The notes under the pieces were generated by a model that did no database searches, was not told where the DNA came from, and was given only the letters and a program-made list of their open reading frames with translations. Source: an uncultured Gammaproteobacteria bacterium (GTDB lineage: Bacteria; Pseudomonadota; Gammaproteobacteria; Steroidobacterales; UBA11654). From it: a stretch of DNA of 64,000 bases. This document shows, piece after piece, positions 35,251 to 45,700 of the stretch. Where the stretch lies: contig CACJRN010000006.1 in assembly GCA_902595845.1 (NCBI GenBank), positions 1 to 64,000 of the forward strand, read 5' to 3'. The stretch's first letter is position 1, and each line of letters begins with the position of its first letter. The position numbers were made by a program, and so were the translations under genes.

Positions 35251-37215
35251 ATGGCAGATGAACTCATAGAGTCCATATTAAATGAGTCAAGAAGTTTTGC
35301 ACCCCCGAAAGATTTTATTGATCAAGCCAATATTGATGAAGAAAAAGTCAATAATTTAAAAAAGCAAGCAAAGGAAAACCATATTCAGTATTGGGCCACC
35401 CTTGCGAAAGATCAGTTGGAGTGGTTTCAGCCCTTTAAGAATATTCTCGATGAGTCTAAGGCTCCTAATTACGAATGGTTCAATGATGGAGTGATTAATG
35501 CTTCGTATAATTCATTGGATGTAAATGCCAGTAAGAGCCCAAACAAAACTGCAATCATCTTTGAAACAGAGGATGGAAAATCTGAGCACATTACATACAA
35601 AGAGCTTCTTTCAAAAACTTCTCAATTTGCTAACGGATTGAAGAAGCTGGGAGTAGAGCCGATGGATAGAGTGGTCATCTATATGCCTATGTGCCCTGAG
35701 GCAGTGATAGCTATGCAAGCATGCGCAAGAATTGGAGCAATACACTCTGTTGTGTTTGGAGGGTTTTCCTCAAATGCCCTCAAAGACAGGATTGAAGATG
35801 CTAAATCCAAGATCGTGATAACCGCCGATGGGGCTTATAGGGGTGGTAATATCATTCCATTGAAGCAAGCAACAGATGAAGCGGTCTCTCAATCATCATA
35901 CAAAGTAGAAAATGTCGTGGTCTTTCAAAGGACCGGAGAAAAAATAGAATTCAATGAGAAGAGAGATGTTTGGTGGAGAGACCTGGTTTCAAATTGTGAT
36001 TCAAATTGTGATCCAGAGCCACTGAATGCTGAACACCCATTGTTTATTCTCTATACATCTGGCTCTACTGGTAAGCCGAAAGGAATTCAGCACTCAACAG
36101 CAGGATACATACTGCACGCAAAAACAACATTTTCTTGGGTATTTGATATCAAAAATGATGACGTTTTTTGGTGCACAGCAGATGTTGGGTGGATCACTGG
36201 GCATACCTATGTGGCATATGGACCATTGCTGGCTGGTGCCACGATTCTTATCTATGAAGGTGCTCCCACTTTTCCAGATGTCGGAAGGTTTTGGGATATT
36301 TGCGAGAAGCATGCTGTCACCATTTTTTATACTGCGCCGACAGCAATTAGAGCATTGATGAAACACGGAGATGAAATTCCGCAAAGCTATGATTTGTCCA
36401 GTCTGCGTCTACTTGGAACAGTAGGTGAACCAATAAACCCTGAAGCTTGGATGTGGTATCACAGAATTATCGGTCAAGAGCGTTGTCCAATTGTTGATAC
36501 TTGGTGGCAAACGGAGACAGGCGGAGCCATGATCAGCCCCCTTCCTGGAATCACAGAGACAAAACCTGGGTCATGTACAACTCCAATGCCAGGTATTGAT
36601 GTTGATATCGTCGATGAGCTAGGAGAGCCAGTAGGAGAGGCAAATCAGGGAGGGTATCTGGTTATCAAAAAACCATGGCCCTCAATGTTAAGAACCATAT
36701 GGGGAGATAACCAAAGATATATTGATACTTATTGGGAAAAATTTGACGGAAGGTATTATGTTGCTGGCGATAGTGCATACAGAGATGAGGATGGTTGCCA
36801 TTGGATCATGGGTAGAATTGACGATGTGCTCAATGTCTCAGGCCACCGCTTGGGAACGATGGAGGTAGAGTCGGCGCTTGTCGCAAATGAAATGGTTGCA
36901 GAAGCAGCTGTTGTTGGAAGGCCGCACGAAGTCAAAGGCGAAAGCATCTTTGCATTTGTTGTGACCAAAGGAGAGAGACCGATTGGAGAAGACGCAAAAA
37001 AAATGCAGGAAGCTCTTAGGGAATGGGTGGCTGAACAAGTGGGTGCAATTGCAAAGCCAGATGAAATTCGATTTTCAGATAATTTGCCAAAAACACGTTC
37101 TGGCAAGATTATGAGGAGATTGCTTCGAGTAATTGCAAGAGATGAAGCCATCACACAAGATATATCCACTCTTGAGGATGAGTCTATCATTAAGCAACTC
37201 CAAGGCGAAGATTAG
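35251..37215 (+). CDS. acs: Acetyl-CoA synthetase
   Basis: AMP-forming acetate-CoA ligase. P-loop-like ILYTSGSTGKPKG, WCTADVGWITGHTY, and the DTWWQTETGG adenylate motif are intact. The C-terminal KTRSGKIMRRLLR holds the catalytic and regulatory Lys that is acetylated in other bacteria. 654 aa is full length. Its stop lies 1 nt from the convergent MATE gene. It would activate acetate made from acetaldehyde if the operon at 2409-15895 consumes ethanolamine-type compounds (inference). Confidence 0.96.
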   Translation: MADELIESILNESRSFAPPKDFIDQANIDEEKVNNLKKQAKENHIQYWATLAKDQLEWFQPFKNILDESKAPNYEWFNDGVINASYNSLDVNASKSPNKTAIIFETEDGKSEHITYKELLSKTSQFANGLKKLGVEPMDRVVIYMPMCPEAVIAMQACARIGAIHSVVFGGFSSNALKDRIEDAKSKIVITADGAYRGGNIIPLKQATDEAVSQSSYKVENVVVFQRTGEKIEFNEKRDVWWRDLVSNCDSNCDPEPLNAEHPLFILYTSGSTGKPKGIQHSTAGYILHAKTTFSWVFDIKNDDVFWCTADVGWITGHTYVAYGPLLAGATILIYEGAPTFPDVGRFWDICEKHAVTIFYTAPTAIRALMKHGDEIPQSYDLSSLRLLGTVGEPINPEAWMWYHRIIGQERCPIVDTWWQTETGGAMISPLPGITETKPGSCTTPMPGIDVDIVDELGEPVGEANQGGYLVIKKPWPSMLRTIWGDNQRYIDTYWEKFDGRYYVAGDSAYRDEDGCHWIMGRIDDVLNVSGHRLGTMEVESALVANEMVAEAAVVGRPHEVKGESIFAFVVTKGERPIGEDAKKMQEALREWVAEQVGAIAKPDEIRFSDNLPKTRSGKIMRRLLRVIARDEAITQDISTLEDESIIKQLQGED

Positions 37216-37216
37216 T

Positions 37217-38560
37217 CTAGTTAGCAACCTCTCTAAAAACTCTTCTATACCAAACAATAGCTACACAGCCTGCAAAAATATTAGCCAGAACTTGTGCGAT
37301 GAATATACCTTGAAAACCCAAATAATGTGCCAATGCATAGGCAAGTGGAACATAAATCACCAATGTTCTTGAGATTGATATTGTCATGGCAGGCAAAGGT
37401 CTTCCAAAAGCGTTAAATGAACCATTACAAATTGAAGCGATCCCCAAAAAACCATAACCCCAAGGGCAAATCAGCAGCTGAATCATGGCCAACCTAATTA
37501 CATCTTCATTATCAGTAAACACCCCGAGAATAGTGGCTGATCCAAAATATAAAAAAACAATACAAAATATGGCATAAAACAATGCAAATCTTGCAGAAAA
37601 TTTAAAACCATTGACCAAGCGATCAAATTTTTTAGCTCCATAATTTTGTCCTACATACGGAGCCGTGGCACCACCGAGTGCCATCAGTAAAACAATTACA
37701 AGCGCTTCAATTCTTCCAGCCAAACCATAAGCAGCAACAGCCTCTTGACCGTATGTGCTGACCAACGCTGTAACCAGGGCGCTTGAAACCGGGGCAATCA
37801 AATTGCTTGCAATAGCAGGTAATCCAACATGCAATACTTGCTTCCATGATGAAATCATTGAAGTGAGACTATGCCCAATTGAGGTGAGTAAATTGTCACG
37901 AACAATGAGTACCCAGAGTGAAGCAAAGAGAAATGCGACAGTTGATATAACGCTCGCAAGAGCTGCTCCAGCCACACCCATTTCTGGAAAACCAAACCAA
38001 CCAAAGATTAAAAAAGGATCCAATACAGCATTCACTATTGCAGAGAATGCAACCAGCATAGAAGGCGTTTTGGCATCGCCATTGGCCCTTAAAATAGAAT
38101 TGCCAATAAAAGGGATTCCAAGAAATAAGGAGCCCCAGTAGTAAATTGTCATATACGACTTCACATAAGGCATCGACTCTTCATTGGCACCTAGAAGACC
38201 AAAGAGCGACTCTATAGAAAGAAGTCCAATTAGAGTGACCACAGCACCTGCGACGACGGCAAGCACCATAGAATGGGTTGCTATTTGTTTTACACTTTTT
38301 GTATCACCGGCACCGATGAATCTCGACAAAACAGAAGAGGTTCCTGTGCCAAGGCCCATCACTATACCTGCCGCAACAAACCACACGGGAAACGCATAAC
38401 TGACAGCAGCGAGCTGTGCATATCCTAGTTGTCCAATAAAATAAGCATCGACGAGACCATTGCCTATCATTACAAGGATGCCCAAAGCCATAGGCAACAT
38501 CATGGATAAAATAGAGTTAGAGACGGGGCCGACTGTTAATTTGGGAGCGTTATTTTCCAT
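37217..38560 (-). CDS. MATE family efflux transporter
   Basis: 447 aa, about 12 membrane helices in two repeated halves, of the MATE (NorM/DinF-like) family that exports cationic or other organic compounds using Na+ or H+. Recognisable segments are LSMMLPMALGILVMIGNGLV and GTGTSSVLSRFIGAG in the N-half, with a repeat-like GLPAIASNLIAPVSSALV in the C-half. Substrate not predictable. Encoded after the dehydrogenase gene on the same strand with a 51-nt gap. Confidence 0.92.
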   Translation of the reverse strand: MENNAPKLTVGPVSNSILSMMLPMALGILVMIGNGLVDAYFIGQLGYAQLAAVSYAFPVWFVAAGIVMGLGTGTSSVLSRFIGAGDTKSVKQIATHSMVLAVVAGAVVTLIGLLSIESLFGLLGANEESMPYVKSYMTIYYWGSLFLGIPFIGNSILRANGDAKTPSMLVAFSAIVNAVLDPFLIFGWFGFPEMGVAGAALASVISTVAFLFASLWVLIVRDNLLTSIGHSLTSMISSWKQVLHVGLPAIASNLIAPVSSALVTALVSTYGQEAVAAYGLAGRIEALVIVLLMALGGATAPYVGQNYGAKKFDRLVNGFKFSARFALFYAIFCIVFLYFGSATILGVFTDNEDVIRLAMIQLLICPWGYGFLGIASICNGSFNAFGRPLPAMTISISRTLVIYVPLAYALAHYLGFQGIFIAQVLANIFAGCVAIVWYRRVFREVAN

Positions 38561-38611
38561 TGGGATATGACCGATAGAAGAGAATCATACAGGTGTTTTT
38601 ATTAAAAACAA

Positions 38612-40084
38612 TTAGTCTTCAATACCAGCCAGAGATACATATTTAATCTCTAGATAATCATCCACGCCATATTTAGATCCCTCCCGGCCGATTCCTGATT
38701 CTTTTACTCCGCCAAATGGAGCCATTTCTGTAGAGATTATTCCTGTATTTAGCCCAACCATTCCATAATCAAGCTGTTCCGAGACCCTCCATGATTTAGC
38801 TAGATCAGTTGTGTAAAAGTATGCGGCCAAACCATAGGGAGTATTATTTGCTCGTTCTATTACTTCTTGCTCAGTCTCAAAACTAAAGATTGGAGCAACC
38901 GGACCAAATGTTTCCTCTTTCGAGATCAACATTTCATCAGATACTCCAGTTAAAACAGTCGGCTCGAAAAATAGACCTCCGAGAGAATGAGGATTGCCAC
39001 CAGTTGTTATAATTGCACCACTATTCTTGGCATCCTCTATATGATTAGAAACTTTTTCAATTGCATTCTCGCTAATTAATGGCCCTTGTTGGGTGGACTC
39101 ATCAAGCCCGTTCCCAACCACCAATTCAGAGGCTTTTTCAGTAAAACGCTGAGAAAAATCATCATAGATGCTCGATTGAACATAAATTCTGTTTGCGCAA
39201 ACACATGTTTGACCACTATTTCTATACTTTGCAATCACCGCACCTTCTACTGCAGCCTCAAGATTTGCATCATCAAAGACTATAAACGGAGCATGCCCAC
39301 CCAACTCTAAAGAAACCTTCTTAACAGAATCAGCCGATGCCTTGAGCAAATGCTTACCGACAGCAGTGGAACCAGTGAAAGTGATTTTTTTAACATCTTT
39401 ATGAGATGTCATAGCCGAACCAATTTTTTCTGCATCACCAGTGACCACATTAAATATTCCTTTAGGAACTCCTGCGAGCTCAGATAAATATGCCATTGCT
39501 GTTGCAGAAAAAGGAGTTTCAGGCGCTGGCTTTGCTACTACACTACAACCAACTGCAATAGCGGGCGCTATTTTTCTTGCCAACATTGCTGAAGGGAAGT
39601 TCCATGGTGTAATGCACCCAACAACACCTATTGGTTGCTTGATCACCAATGTTCTTCGATCATATTGATGGCCTGGTATTAAATCGCCATAAACTCTTTT
39701 AGCCTCTTCTGAAAACCATTCAAAAAAAGAGGCTGCATAGGCGATTTCACCAAGTGATTCAGATATGGGTTTGCCACCCTCAAGCGTGATAATCGTTGCC
39801 AAGTCCATTTGGTTCTCAAGCATTAAATGATGTAGGTTTTTAAGAACAGAAGAGCGCTCTTTTGCATCTGTTTTTGCCCAAATCTTTTGTGCTTTATTTG
39901 CTGCCGTGATGGCTAAAATGGCCTCATCTGCTCCACAATTAGGAAGTGATCCAAGTCTCTCAGAATTGGCAGGATTGGTAACCTCTGATGAAGAACCATC
40001 ATTTGCTCCCATCCATTCTCCGTTGATATAACACTGATCCTTTAGTAAGGCCTTGTTTTTGATGTTGATGGTTTCAGCCACCAC
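38612..40084 (-). CDS. Succinate-semialdehyde dehydrogenase-like aldehyde dehydrogenase
   Basis: 490 aa aldehyde dehydrogenase of the GabD group. CITPWNFPSAM, FTGSTAVGKHLL, the general-base Glu in SLELGGHAPFIV and the nucleophile in RNSGQTCVCANR, with the extra vicinal Cys seen in GabD enzymes. C-terminal FGGVKESGIGREGSKYG is also GabD-like. Start is GTG 40084 or 40081, overlapping the end of the flavin-reductase-like gene by up to 11 nt. In an operon with an amino-acid symporter, it likely ends a degradation route for an amino acid or polyamine that yields succinate semialdehyde or a similar aldehyde. Confidence 0.88.
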   Translation of the reverse strand: MVAETINIKNKALLKDQCYINGEWMGANDGSSSEVTNPANSERLGSLPNCGADEAILAITAANKAQKIWAKTDAKERSSVLKNLHHLMLENQMDLATIITLEGGKPISESLGEIAYAASFFEWFSEEAKRVYGDLIPGHQYDRRTLVIKQPIGVVGCITPWNFPSAMLARKIAPAIAVGCSVVAKPAPETPFSATAMAYLSELAGVPKGIFNVVTGDAEKIGSAMTSHKDVKKITFTGSTAVGKHLLKASADSVKKVSLELGGHAPFIVFDDANLEAAVEGAVIAKYRNSGQTCVCANRIYVQSSIYDDFSQRFTEKASELVVGNGLDESTQQGPLISENAIEKVSNHIEDAKNSGAIITTGGNPHSLGGLFFEPTVLTGVSDEMLISKEETFGPVAPIFSFETEQEVIERANNTPYGLAAYFYTTDLAKSWRVSEQLDYGMVGLNTGIISTEMAPFGGVKESGIGREGSKYGVDDYLEIKYVSLAGIED

Positions 40085-40904
40085 TTCTAAATCTCTCCAT
40101 TACATCCGGATCCATTCCAACAGATTTAGCTAGCTCCCTGAATACCTCACCTGTGACAGTCTTTTCTTTTTTTTCTACCGCAAACTCTTCGGTATTTTCA
40201 ATGACCATCTTTCTCAAAGGGGGCGGGACGCCCATGAGCATTTCAGTGGCTTCATTATCCCACTCCATAGACGTTTTTGCGTCTGCACCTTGCATTGCGC
40301 TTTTTGGCTGTCCAAGATCATGTTTAATCAATGTTTCAGCAGTGGTGTGATAATAAGTTTGTCTGGCCTCATCACCCATTCCAATTGGCAGATCCATTGT
40401 TTTTATTCTCTCCTCTCTCCCCATGTCGACCAATTCTTTATCAACGACTATCGCCTCTATTTTTCCAATTACAATACCAGAGCTTTTTTCTAGCTTGATG
40501 ATCTCATCAACCGTGCATTCTGCGATCTGGGGACATTCCTCAAGGCTTGGAGGGGAAACTTTCTTTGATGGAATCTGAGTAAACTTTGTGAACTCCAGCT
40601 CATTGATTCCTTCAGGATAAAATTTTGCAGTTTCCATCATGTCATCGAGGTGACTCGCACTAGGGCAATTCACAACAAATTCTCCGGTTTGTTCAATATT
40701 TACAAATGTATGTGAATCCTGTCTAAATCCTATCAACATCCTGGGGTTTTTTGTCATCACGTCATACTGCATGATATGAGAATATGGACCAGCATTTACG
40801 GTGCCATTTTTATCAAGTGTAGTAATGATTGTGATAAGTTTAGGCCATAGCCAAATATCAGAGTACCAAAATGGTTTTATCTTAATTTCTTCTTTTCTAG
40901 TCAT
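40074..40904 (-). CDS. Flavin-reductase-fold protein with C-terminal PCP_red-like domain
   Basis: 276 aa. The first about 190 residues look like an FMN-binding split barrel of the flavin reductase/FMN-flavoprotein type (TIITTLDKNGTVNAGPYS, LIGFRQDSHTFVNIEQTGEF, then GKIEAIVVDKEL). The last about 60 residues (MEWDNEATEMLMGVPPPLRK, NTEEFAVEK, TVTGEVFREL) resemble the small PCP_red domain otherwise known at the C-terminus of light-independent protochlorophyllide reductase subunit B. The protein may reduce flavin or act as an FMN oxidoreductase on a substrate of the operon. Middle gene between the AGCS symporter (8 nt gap) and the aldehyde dehydrogenase. Confidence 0.72.
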   Translation of the reverse strand: MTRKEEIKIKPFWYSDIWLWPKLITIITTLDKNGTVNAGPYSHIMQYDVMTKNPRMLIGFRQDSHTFVNIEQTGEFVVNCPSASHLDDMMETAKFYPEGINELEFTKFTQIPSKKVSPPSLEECPQIAECTVDEIIKLEKSSGIVIGKIEAIVVDKELVDMGREERIKTMDLPIGMGDEARQTYYHTTAETLIKHDLGQPKSAMQGADAKTSMEWDNEATEMLMGVPPPLRKMVIENTEEFAVEKKEKTVTGEVFRELAKSVGMDPDVMERFRSGG

Positions 40905-40912
40905 ATTAATTA

Positions 40913-42562
40913 CTACCCAAATTCACCAGCTTTTAGTTTAGAAATATAATCTTTATAGTCTTTTATTGCTTGATATCCAAAAAGCCAGAGTATGGGAAGG
41001 TTTGCCATGATACAAAGGCCTGTGCCAAGGTTGGCAAACAGATTTAATTCTCTGTCAGTCTGAATAAAGCCAGTGGTGGACAAGACAGCCAATATACAAA
41101 ATGCGAGCTTGTATGTGAGTATTGCTTTTTCACCAAGCAGAAAGGAAACACCCTTCTCACCATAGTAACTCCAAGAAATCATAGTAGATATGGCAAAAAG
41201 CCAAGAGGCAAGTGTCACCAACCATTTACCTAGACCATCTGAGACCTTATCAAATGCTGCTGCGGTCAAATTGGCGCCTACATAATCAAGATAAACTTCG
41301 CCATTTGTTTCAGGCTGTTTATTAGAGGTAATTTCATTCCATTTGATAGATGTTTGTGTGCCATCAGTAACCACTGTCCCATAAACTTTGTTTAAAGCAT
41401 TACCAGACTCAGCATTTTTTGAGCCAGAGTAAATCATGAAAACTTTGTCGCCAGAACTGAGCGTGGGAGCATCACCAATTGTTCCATCAATGGACCAATT
41501 TTGACCAGATTGATTTACTGAAAGATTAGAAAGCTGAACTTCTGCAGGTCGATTCCAAATGCCTGTAACCAAAATTACCAGCGCACTCATCGTGCAGACA
41601 ACAATGGTATCAATAAAAGGCTCTAGGCCTGCTACAACACCCTCTCTAACTGGCTCATCTGTTTTGGCAGCCGAATGAGCAATGGCAGATGAACCTTGTC
41701 CTGCTTCATTTGAAAAAAGTGCTCTCTGCATACCAAATATAAAGGCTGCTCCAGCGGTTCCACCAAGGAAGGCATTGCTTGACTCCATTGGAGAAAATGC
41801 TGCGCTCACAATGAGCCTTAGCATTTCTGGAATCGCTGTAAAATTAATTGCAAGAACATAAATGCAAGCAATGACATAAATTATGAGCATTATTGGAACA
41901 AGTTTTGATGTCACTGCTCCGATTCTTTTTATACCGCCTATGATTACAGACCCAACAATCAAGGCCAATATGGCACCTGTAACTAGAGTTGGGACGCCAA
42001 AATAAGCTTGAGTCAGATTAGCAACATTCCAAGCCTGAAACATATTTCCTGCAGTTATTGTGTTGATTATTAGAGCAAAACAAAATGTCCCAGCAAGAAG
42101 CTTTCCGATGATTTTTATAAACCCCTTTTTCCCAGAAAAATTTCTTTCAACAACCCACATTGGCCCACCACTGGGATTGTCTGTTTCATCTATATTTCTG
42201 TGTATCATCGAGAGCGAGACTTCACTTAACTTAATAGCCATACCTAAAAATCCTACAACCCACATCCAAAACACCGCCCCTGGGCCACCGAGCGATATAG
42301 CCAAGGCCACACCGCCAATGTTACCAAGGCCTACCGTAGCTGAGAGTGCAGTTGACAAGGCTTGAAAATGTGAGATTGCACCCGGATCATCGTCTTTATC
42401 ATAATCACCTTTGATTACCTTAAAACCATGTGTCAAAGCGTAATATTGTGAAAATCCACTCCATATTGTAAAAACAATACCAGTGGCAACAACGACATAG
42501 AGGGTATAGTTGTTCCAAAGAAAACCACCAATTGTCTCTATGATTAATTTAAACTCTTCCAT
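40913..42562 (-). CDS. Sodium:alanine/glycine symporter family (AGCS) transporter
   Basis: 549 aa Na+-coupled amino-acid importer. Family regions AISHFQALSTALSATVGLGN, GPGAVFWMWVVGFLGM and RALFSNEAGQGSSAIAHSAA are all present. Longer than usual (about 450-480): an extra hydrophilic, beta-rich stretch of about 90 residues lies between the helix ending GIWNRP (about 334) and NLTAAAFDK (about 430). First gene of the symporter / flavin-reductase-like / dehydrogenase operon; divergent from gltB. Confidence 0.92.
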   Translation of the reverse strand: MEEFKLIIETIGGFLWNNYTLYVVVATGIVFTIWSGFSQYYALTHGFKVIKGDYDKDDDPGAISHFQALSTALSATVGLGNIGGVALAISLGGPGAVFWMWVVGFLGMAIKLSEVSLSMIHRNIDETDNPSGGPMWVVERNFSGKKGFIKIIGKLLAGTFCFALIINTITAGNMFQAWNVANLTQAYFGVPTLVTGAILALIVGSVIIGGIKRIGAVTSKLVPIMLIIYVIACIYVLAINFTAIPEMLRLIVSAAFSPMESSNAFLGGTAGAAFIFGMQRALFSNEAGQGSSAIAHSAAKTDEPVREGVVAGLEPFIDTIVVCTMSALVILVTGIWNRPAEVQLSNLSVNQSGQNWSIDGTIGDAPTLSSGDKVFMIYSGSKNAESGNALNKVYGTVVTDGTQTSIKWNEITSNKQPETNGEVYLDYVGANLTAAAFDKVSDGLGKWLVTLASWLFAISTMISWSYYGEKGVSFLLGEKAILTYKLAFCILAVLSTTGFIQTDRELNLFANLGTGLCIMANLPILWLFGYQAIKDYKDYISKLKAGEFG

Positions 42563-42611
42563 TTTTTTCCTTTTTATTATTGCAGTTAGCCTGCCGAAGA
42601 TAACGACGGAG

Positions 42612-42632
42612 ATATGGCTGGAATATCCATAT
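42612..42632. promoter_or_regulatory. Operator-like palindrome ATATGG-N9-CCATAT
   Basis: ATATGG at 42612-42617 mirrors CCATAT at 42627-42632 across 9 nt. The right arm overlaps a perfect TATAAT at 42630-42635. Spacing of about two helical turns suits a dimeric helix-turn-helix regulator. Short arms in AT-rich DNA make chance possible. Confidence 0.35.
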
Positions 42633-42660
42633 AATAACGTTGAACAGGAAATTTCAATTC

Positions 42661-42709
42661 AAATTTGCTAAAATTCATTTTCAATTTCCCAGTGATTTTG
42701 AGCAAATTT
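42661..42709. promoter_or_regulatory. Long inverted repeat upstream of gltB
   Basis: AAATTTGCT (42661-42669) is perfectly complementary to AGCAAATTT (42701-42709). The pairing continues inward as AAAAT with ATTTT across a single bulged G, giving about 14 paired bases around a 20-nt loop. It ends 83 nt before the gltB ATG. It could be an operator pair or, if transcribed, a leader stem-loop. Confidence 0.4.
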
Positions 42710-42792
42710 TGACCCATCGGGCCAAAAGGTAATGATGACGGACAGACAAACCAAGTTCGTTAACGGTTAAGAAAAAATAAAAAGAATTAGTT

Positions 42793-45700
42793 ATGAGGCT
42801 GAAAAAAGACTCAAATATTGGCTTGTACGACTCCCGATTTGAAAAGGAGAGTTGTGGCCTTGGCTTTGTGGCTCAGATTAACAAAGAGCCCAGCCATCAA
42901 AACATAAAAGATGCCTTGACGATTCTATGCAATATGGATCATAGGGGCGCTAGAGGTTCGGAGCCCAACAGCGGCGATGGAGCTGGAATACTTACTGGAA
43001 TGCCACACACTTTTTTTGCAGGTCTTTCTAAGGAATGCTTCGGGGTTTATTTGGAAGAAGGCAGGTATGCAGTAGGCAATATTTTTCTACCTAATGAAGG
43101 TAAAGAAAGAGAGCACTGCAAAAAATCTTTTGAAGAAATTTGTTGTGAAAATGAGCTAGAAATAATTGGGTGGAGAGATCTGCCGATTGATATAAAAAAA
43201 GCTGATATAGGCCCATCAGCTCTAAAAGCAATGCCTAAAATAGAGCAAGTCTTTGTGAAAGATAATCGCTCATTTTTCAACCAGGAAGATTTTGAAAGAA
43301 GACTGTATCTCGCAAGGAAAAAAGTCAGCAACCATTTACGTGTCAATTCTGAGCTTGATGAGGCAGACCTGTTTTATATTTGTAGCCTGTCTTCTAAGAC
43401 AATCGTCTACAAGGGAATGCTTACTTGTGATCAAGTAGGAAACTTTTTTAGTGACCTAACTGAACCCGATTATGCTTCTCATGTGGCCATGGTCCATTCT
43501 AGGTTTTCTACAAATACGTTTCCAAGCTGGGACAGGGCGATGCCAAATCGCTTTATGTCTCATAATGGCGAGATAAATACTATTCAAGGCAATATCAATT
43601 GGATGAAGGCCAGAGAAGGCAATATGGAGTCAGACATTTTTGGAGATAGGCTTGAGGATCTTTTTCCTATTATTGAACCTAATTGCTCCGACTCAGGAAA
43701 TTTTGATAACGTACTTGAGTTTTTAACCCTTTCAGGACGCTCAATGGAAGAGTCAGTTTTGATGATGGTGCCAGAGGCTTGGCAGAAAAAGAAGACGATC
43801 TCTAAAGACAGAAAAGCTTACTATGAATTTCAGTCGAATCTCATGGAACCATGGGATGGGCCTGCATCAATTTCATTTACCAATGGCAACGCAATAGGAG
43901 CTATTTTAGATAGAAATGGACTCAGGCCCAGTCGCTATTATGTTACGTCAGATAACAGGGTAATCATGGCAAGCGAAGTCGGGGTTTTAGATATCCCTAA
44001 CGAAAAAGTAATCAAAAAGGGAAGATTGCAGCCAGGAAAAATATTTCTAATCGACTTTAATAAGGGCAAGCTACTTAGCGACTCTGATGTCAAAGATCCT
44101 CTAGTACGAGAAAACCCTTATAGAGAATGGCTTCATGGCAATAGGTTTGGATTCAGAAAAATAAAACAACTTTCTAATGATCCGCTATACGAAAAAGAAG
44201 AGCTCCTCAAGCGTATGCGAGCATTCGGATATACCTCTGAAACATTGGAATTCATGCTTTTTCCAATGGTGCATGACTTGAGAGATCCGCTTGGTTCAAT
44301 GGGCAATGACACTGTTTTAGCTTCTCTCAGTGACAACCACAGACTTATATATGACTATTTCAAGCAACGATTTGCACAGGTTTCCAATCCATCGATAGAC
44401 TCAATTAGAGAAAAAATTGTAATGTCCCTTGAGTGCTATATCGGACCAGAAGGAAACCTCTTAGAGCCTGGTGAAAAACATGCAAACAGGATCCTTGTTG
44501 AGAACCCGATACTCACAAATACTGCCATGTATGCATTAAAGCATCTAAATTATTTGAATCACAGAAGCAAGGTTATTGATATCACTTACACCAAAGAAGT
44601 TGGGTTAAATGAAAAAATCGATGAGATATGTAGAGCAGCAGAAGAGTCTGTAGATAATGGCATCGGGTTTATAGTGTTAAGTGATAGAGGGATGGATGAG
44701 AGCCGGACACCTATCAGCGCCTTGATGGCTTGTGGCGCAGTTCACCACCATCTTGTGAAATCTGCAAAGAGATCAAAGGCAGCTATAGTGGTTGAGACAG
44801 GAGAGGCTCGCGAGGTTCATCACTTCTGTCTTTTATTTGGGTATGGAGCTGACGCAATCAATCCATACTTGGCATATGAAATCCTAATGCAAGCAAAGGC
44901 TGAGAATGTCATCAAACATACTCATTATAAGAGAGGACCAGAAAATAGGGTGCCATTGGATGAATATGAAGAGGTAATCGACGCTTACCGGCAAGCTGTG
45001 GTAAAGGGTATTTTAAAAGTCATGGGCAAAATGGGTATCTCAACACTTCAGTCTTACAAGGGAGCCCAGATTTTTGAGGCAATCGGCCTTTCTAAAGAAG
45101 TGATTGATAAATGTTTTGATGGCACTGTAAGCAAAGTCGGAGGAGTCGATCTCGATACAATTCAGCTTGAAGACTTAAGGAGGCATAGCCTCGGATGGCC
45201 AGATGACAAAAGCAAACCTTCAACAGATCTTCCAAACCCGGGAGATTTCCATTGGAGAAGCGAGGGAGAAAAAAAGGGATGGAATCCAGAAACAGTCTGG
45301 TCACTTCAATTGGCTGCGAGAACAAATGATGAAAGCGCATATGAGAAATTCTCAAAACTCGCAAACAAGAAAGCAGAAGATGCTTTAAATCTTAGAGGGC
45401 TATTAAAGCTCAATTATCCTAATAATAAGAGCATACCACTTGAAGATGTTGAGCCAGCAAGTGAGATAGTAAAACGCTTTTGCACTGGGGCTATGAGTTT
45501 CGGCTCAATTTCCCCAGAGGCACATGAAACTTTGGCTATTGCCATGAATAGAATTGGGGGAAAGAGTAACAGCGGTGAAGGAGGAGAAGATCCCGCAAGA
45601 TATGAGCCAATGAAGAATGGTGACTCCAAATCTTCAGCAATTAAGCAAATTGCATCAGGTAGATTTGGTGTTACAGCAAACTATATTGCGAACGCACAGC

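Larger units (their letters stand above)
42563..42792. other. Divergent intergenic region between symporter gene and gltB
   Basis: At 230 nt this is the longest gene-free stretch in the window. It holds a TATAAT hexamer (42630-42635), a palindrome overlapping it, and a large inverted repeat nearer gltB, described separately. No open reading frame or RNA gene is evident. Both flanking genes concern amino-acid nitrogen, so shared control is plausible. Confidence 0.6.

Noticed and set aside
36756-37190. 144-codon - strand frame
   Set aside because: Antisense shadow of the acs C-terminal domain.
37755-38141. 128-codon + strand frame
   Set aside because: Antisense to the MATE transporter; low-complexity Ala/Thr/Pro sequence typical of shadow frames.
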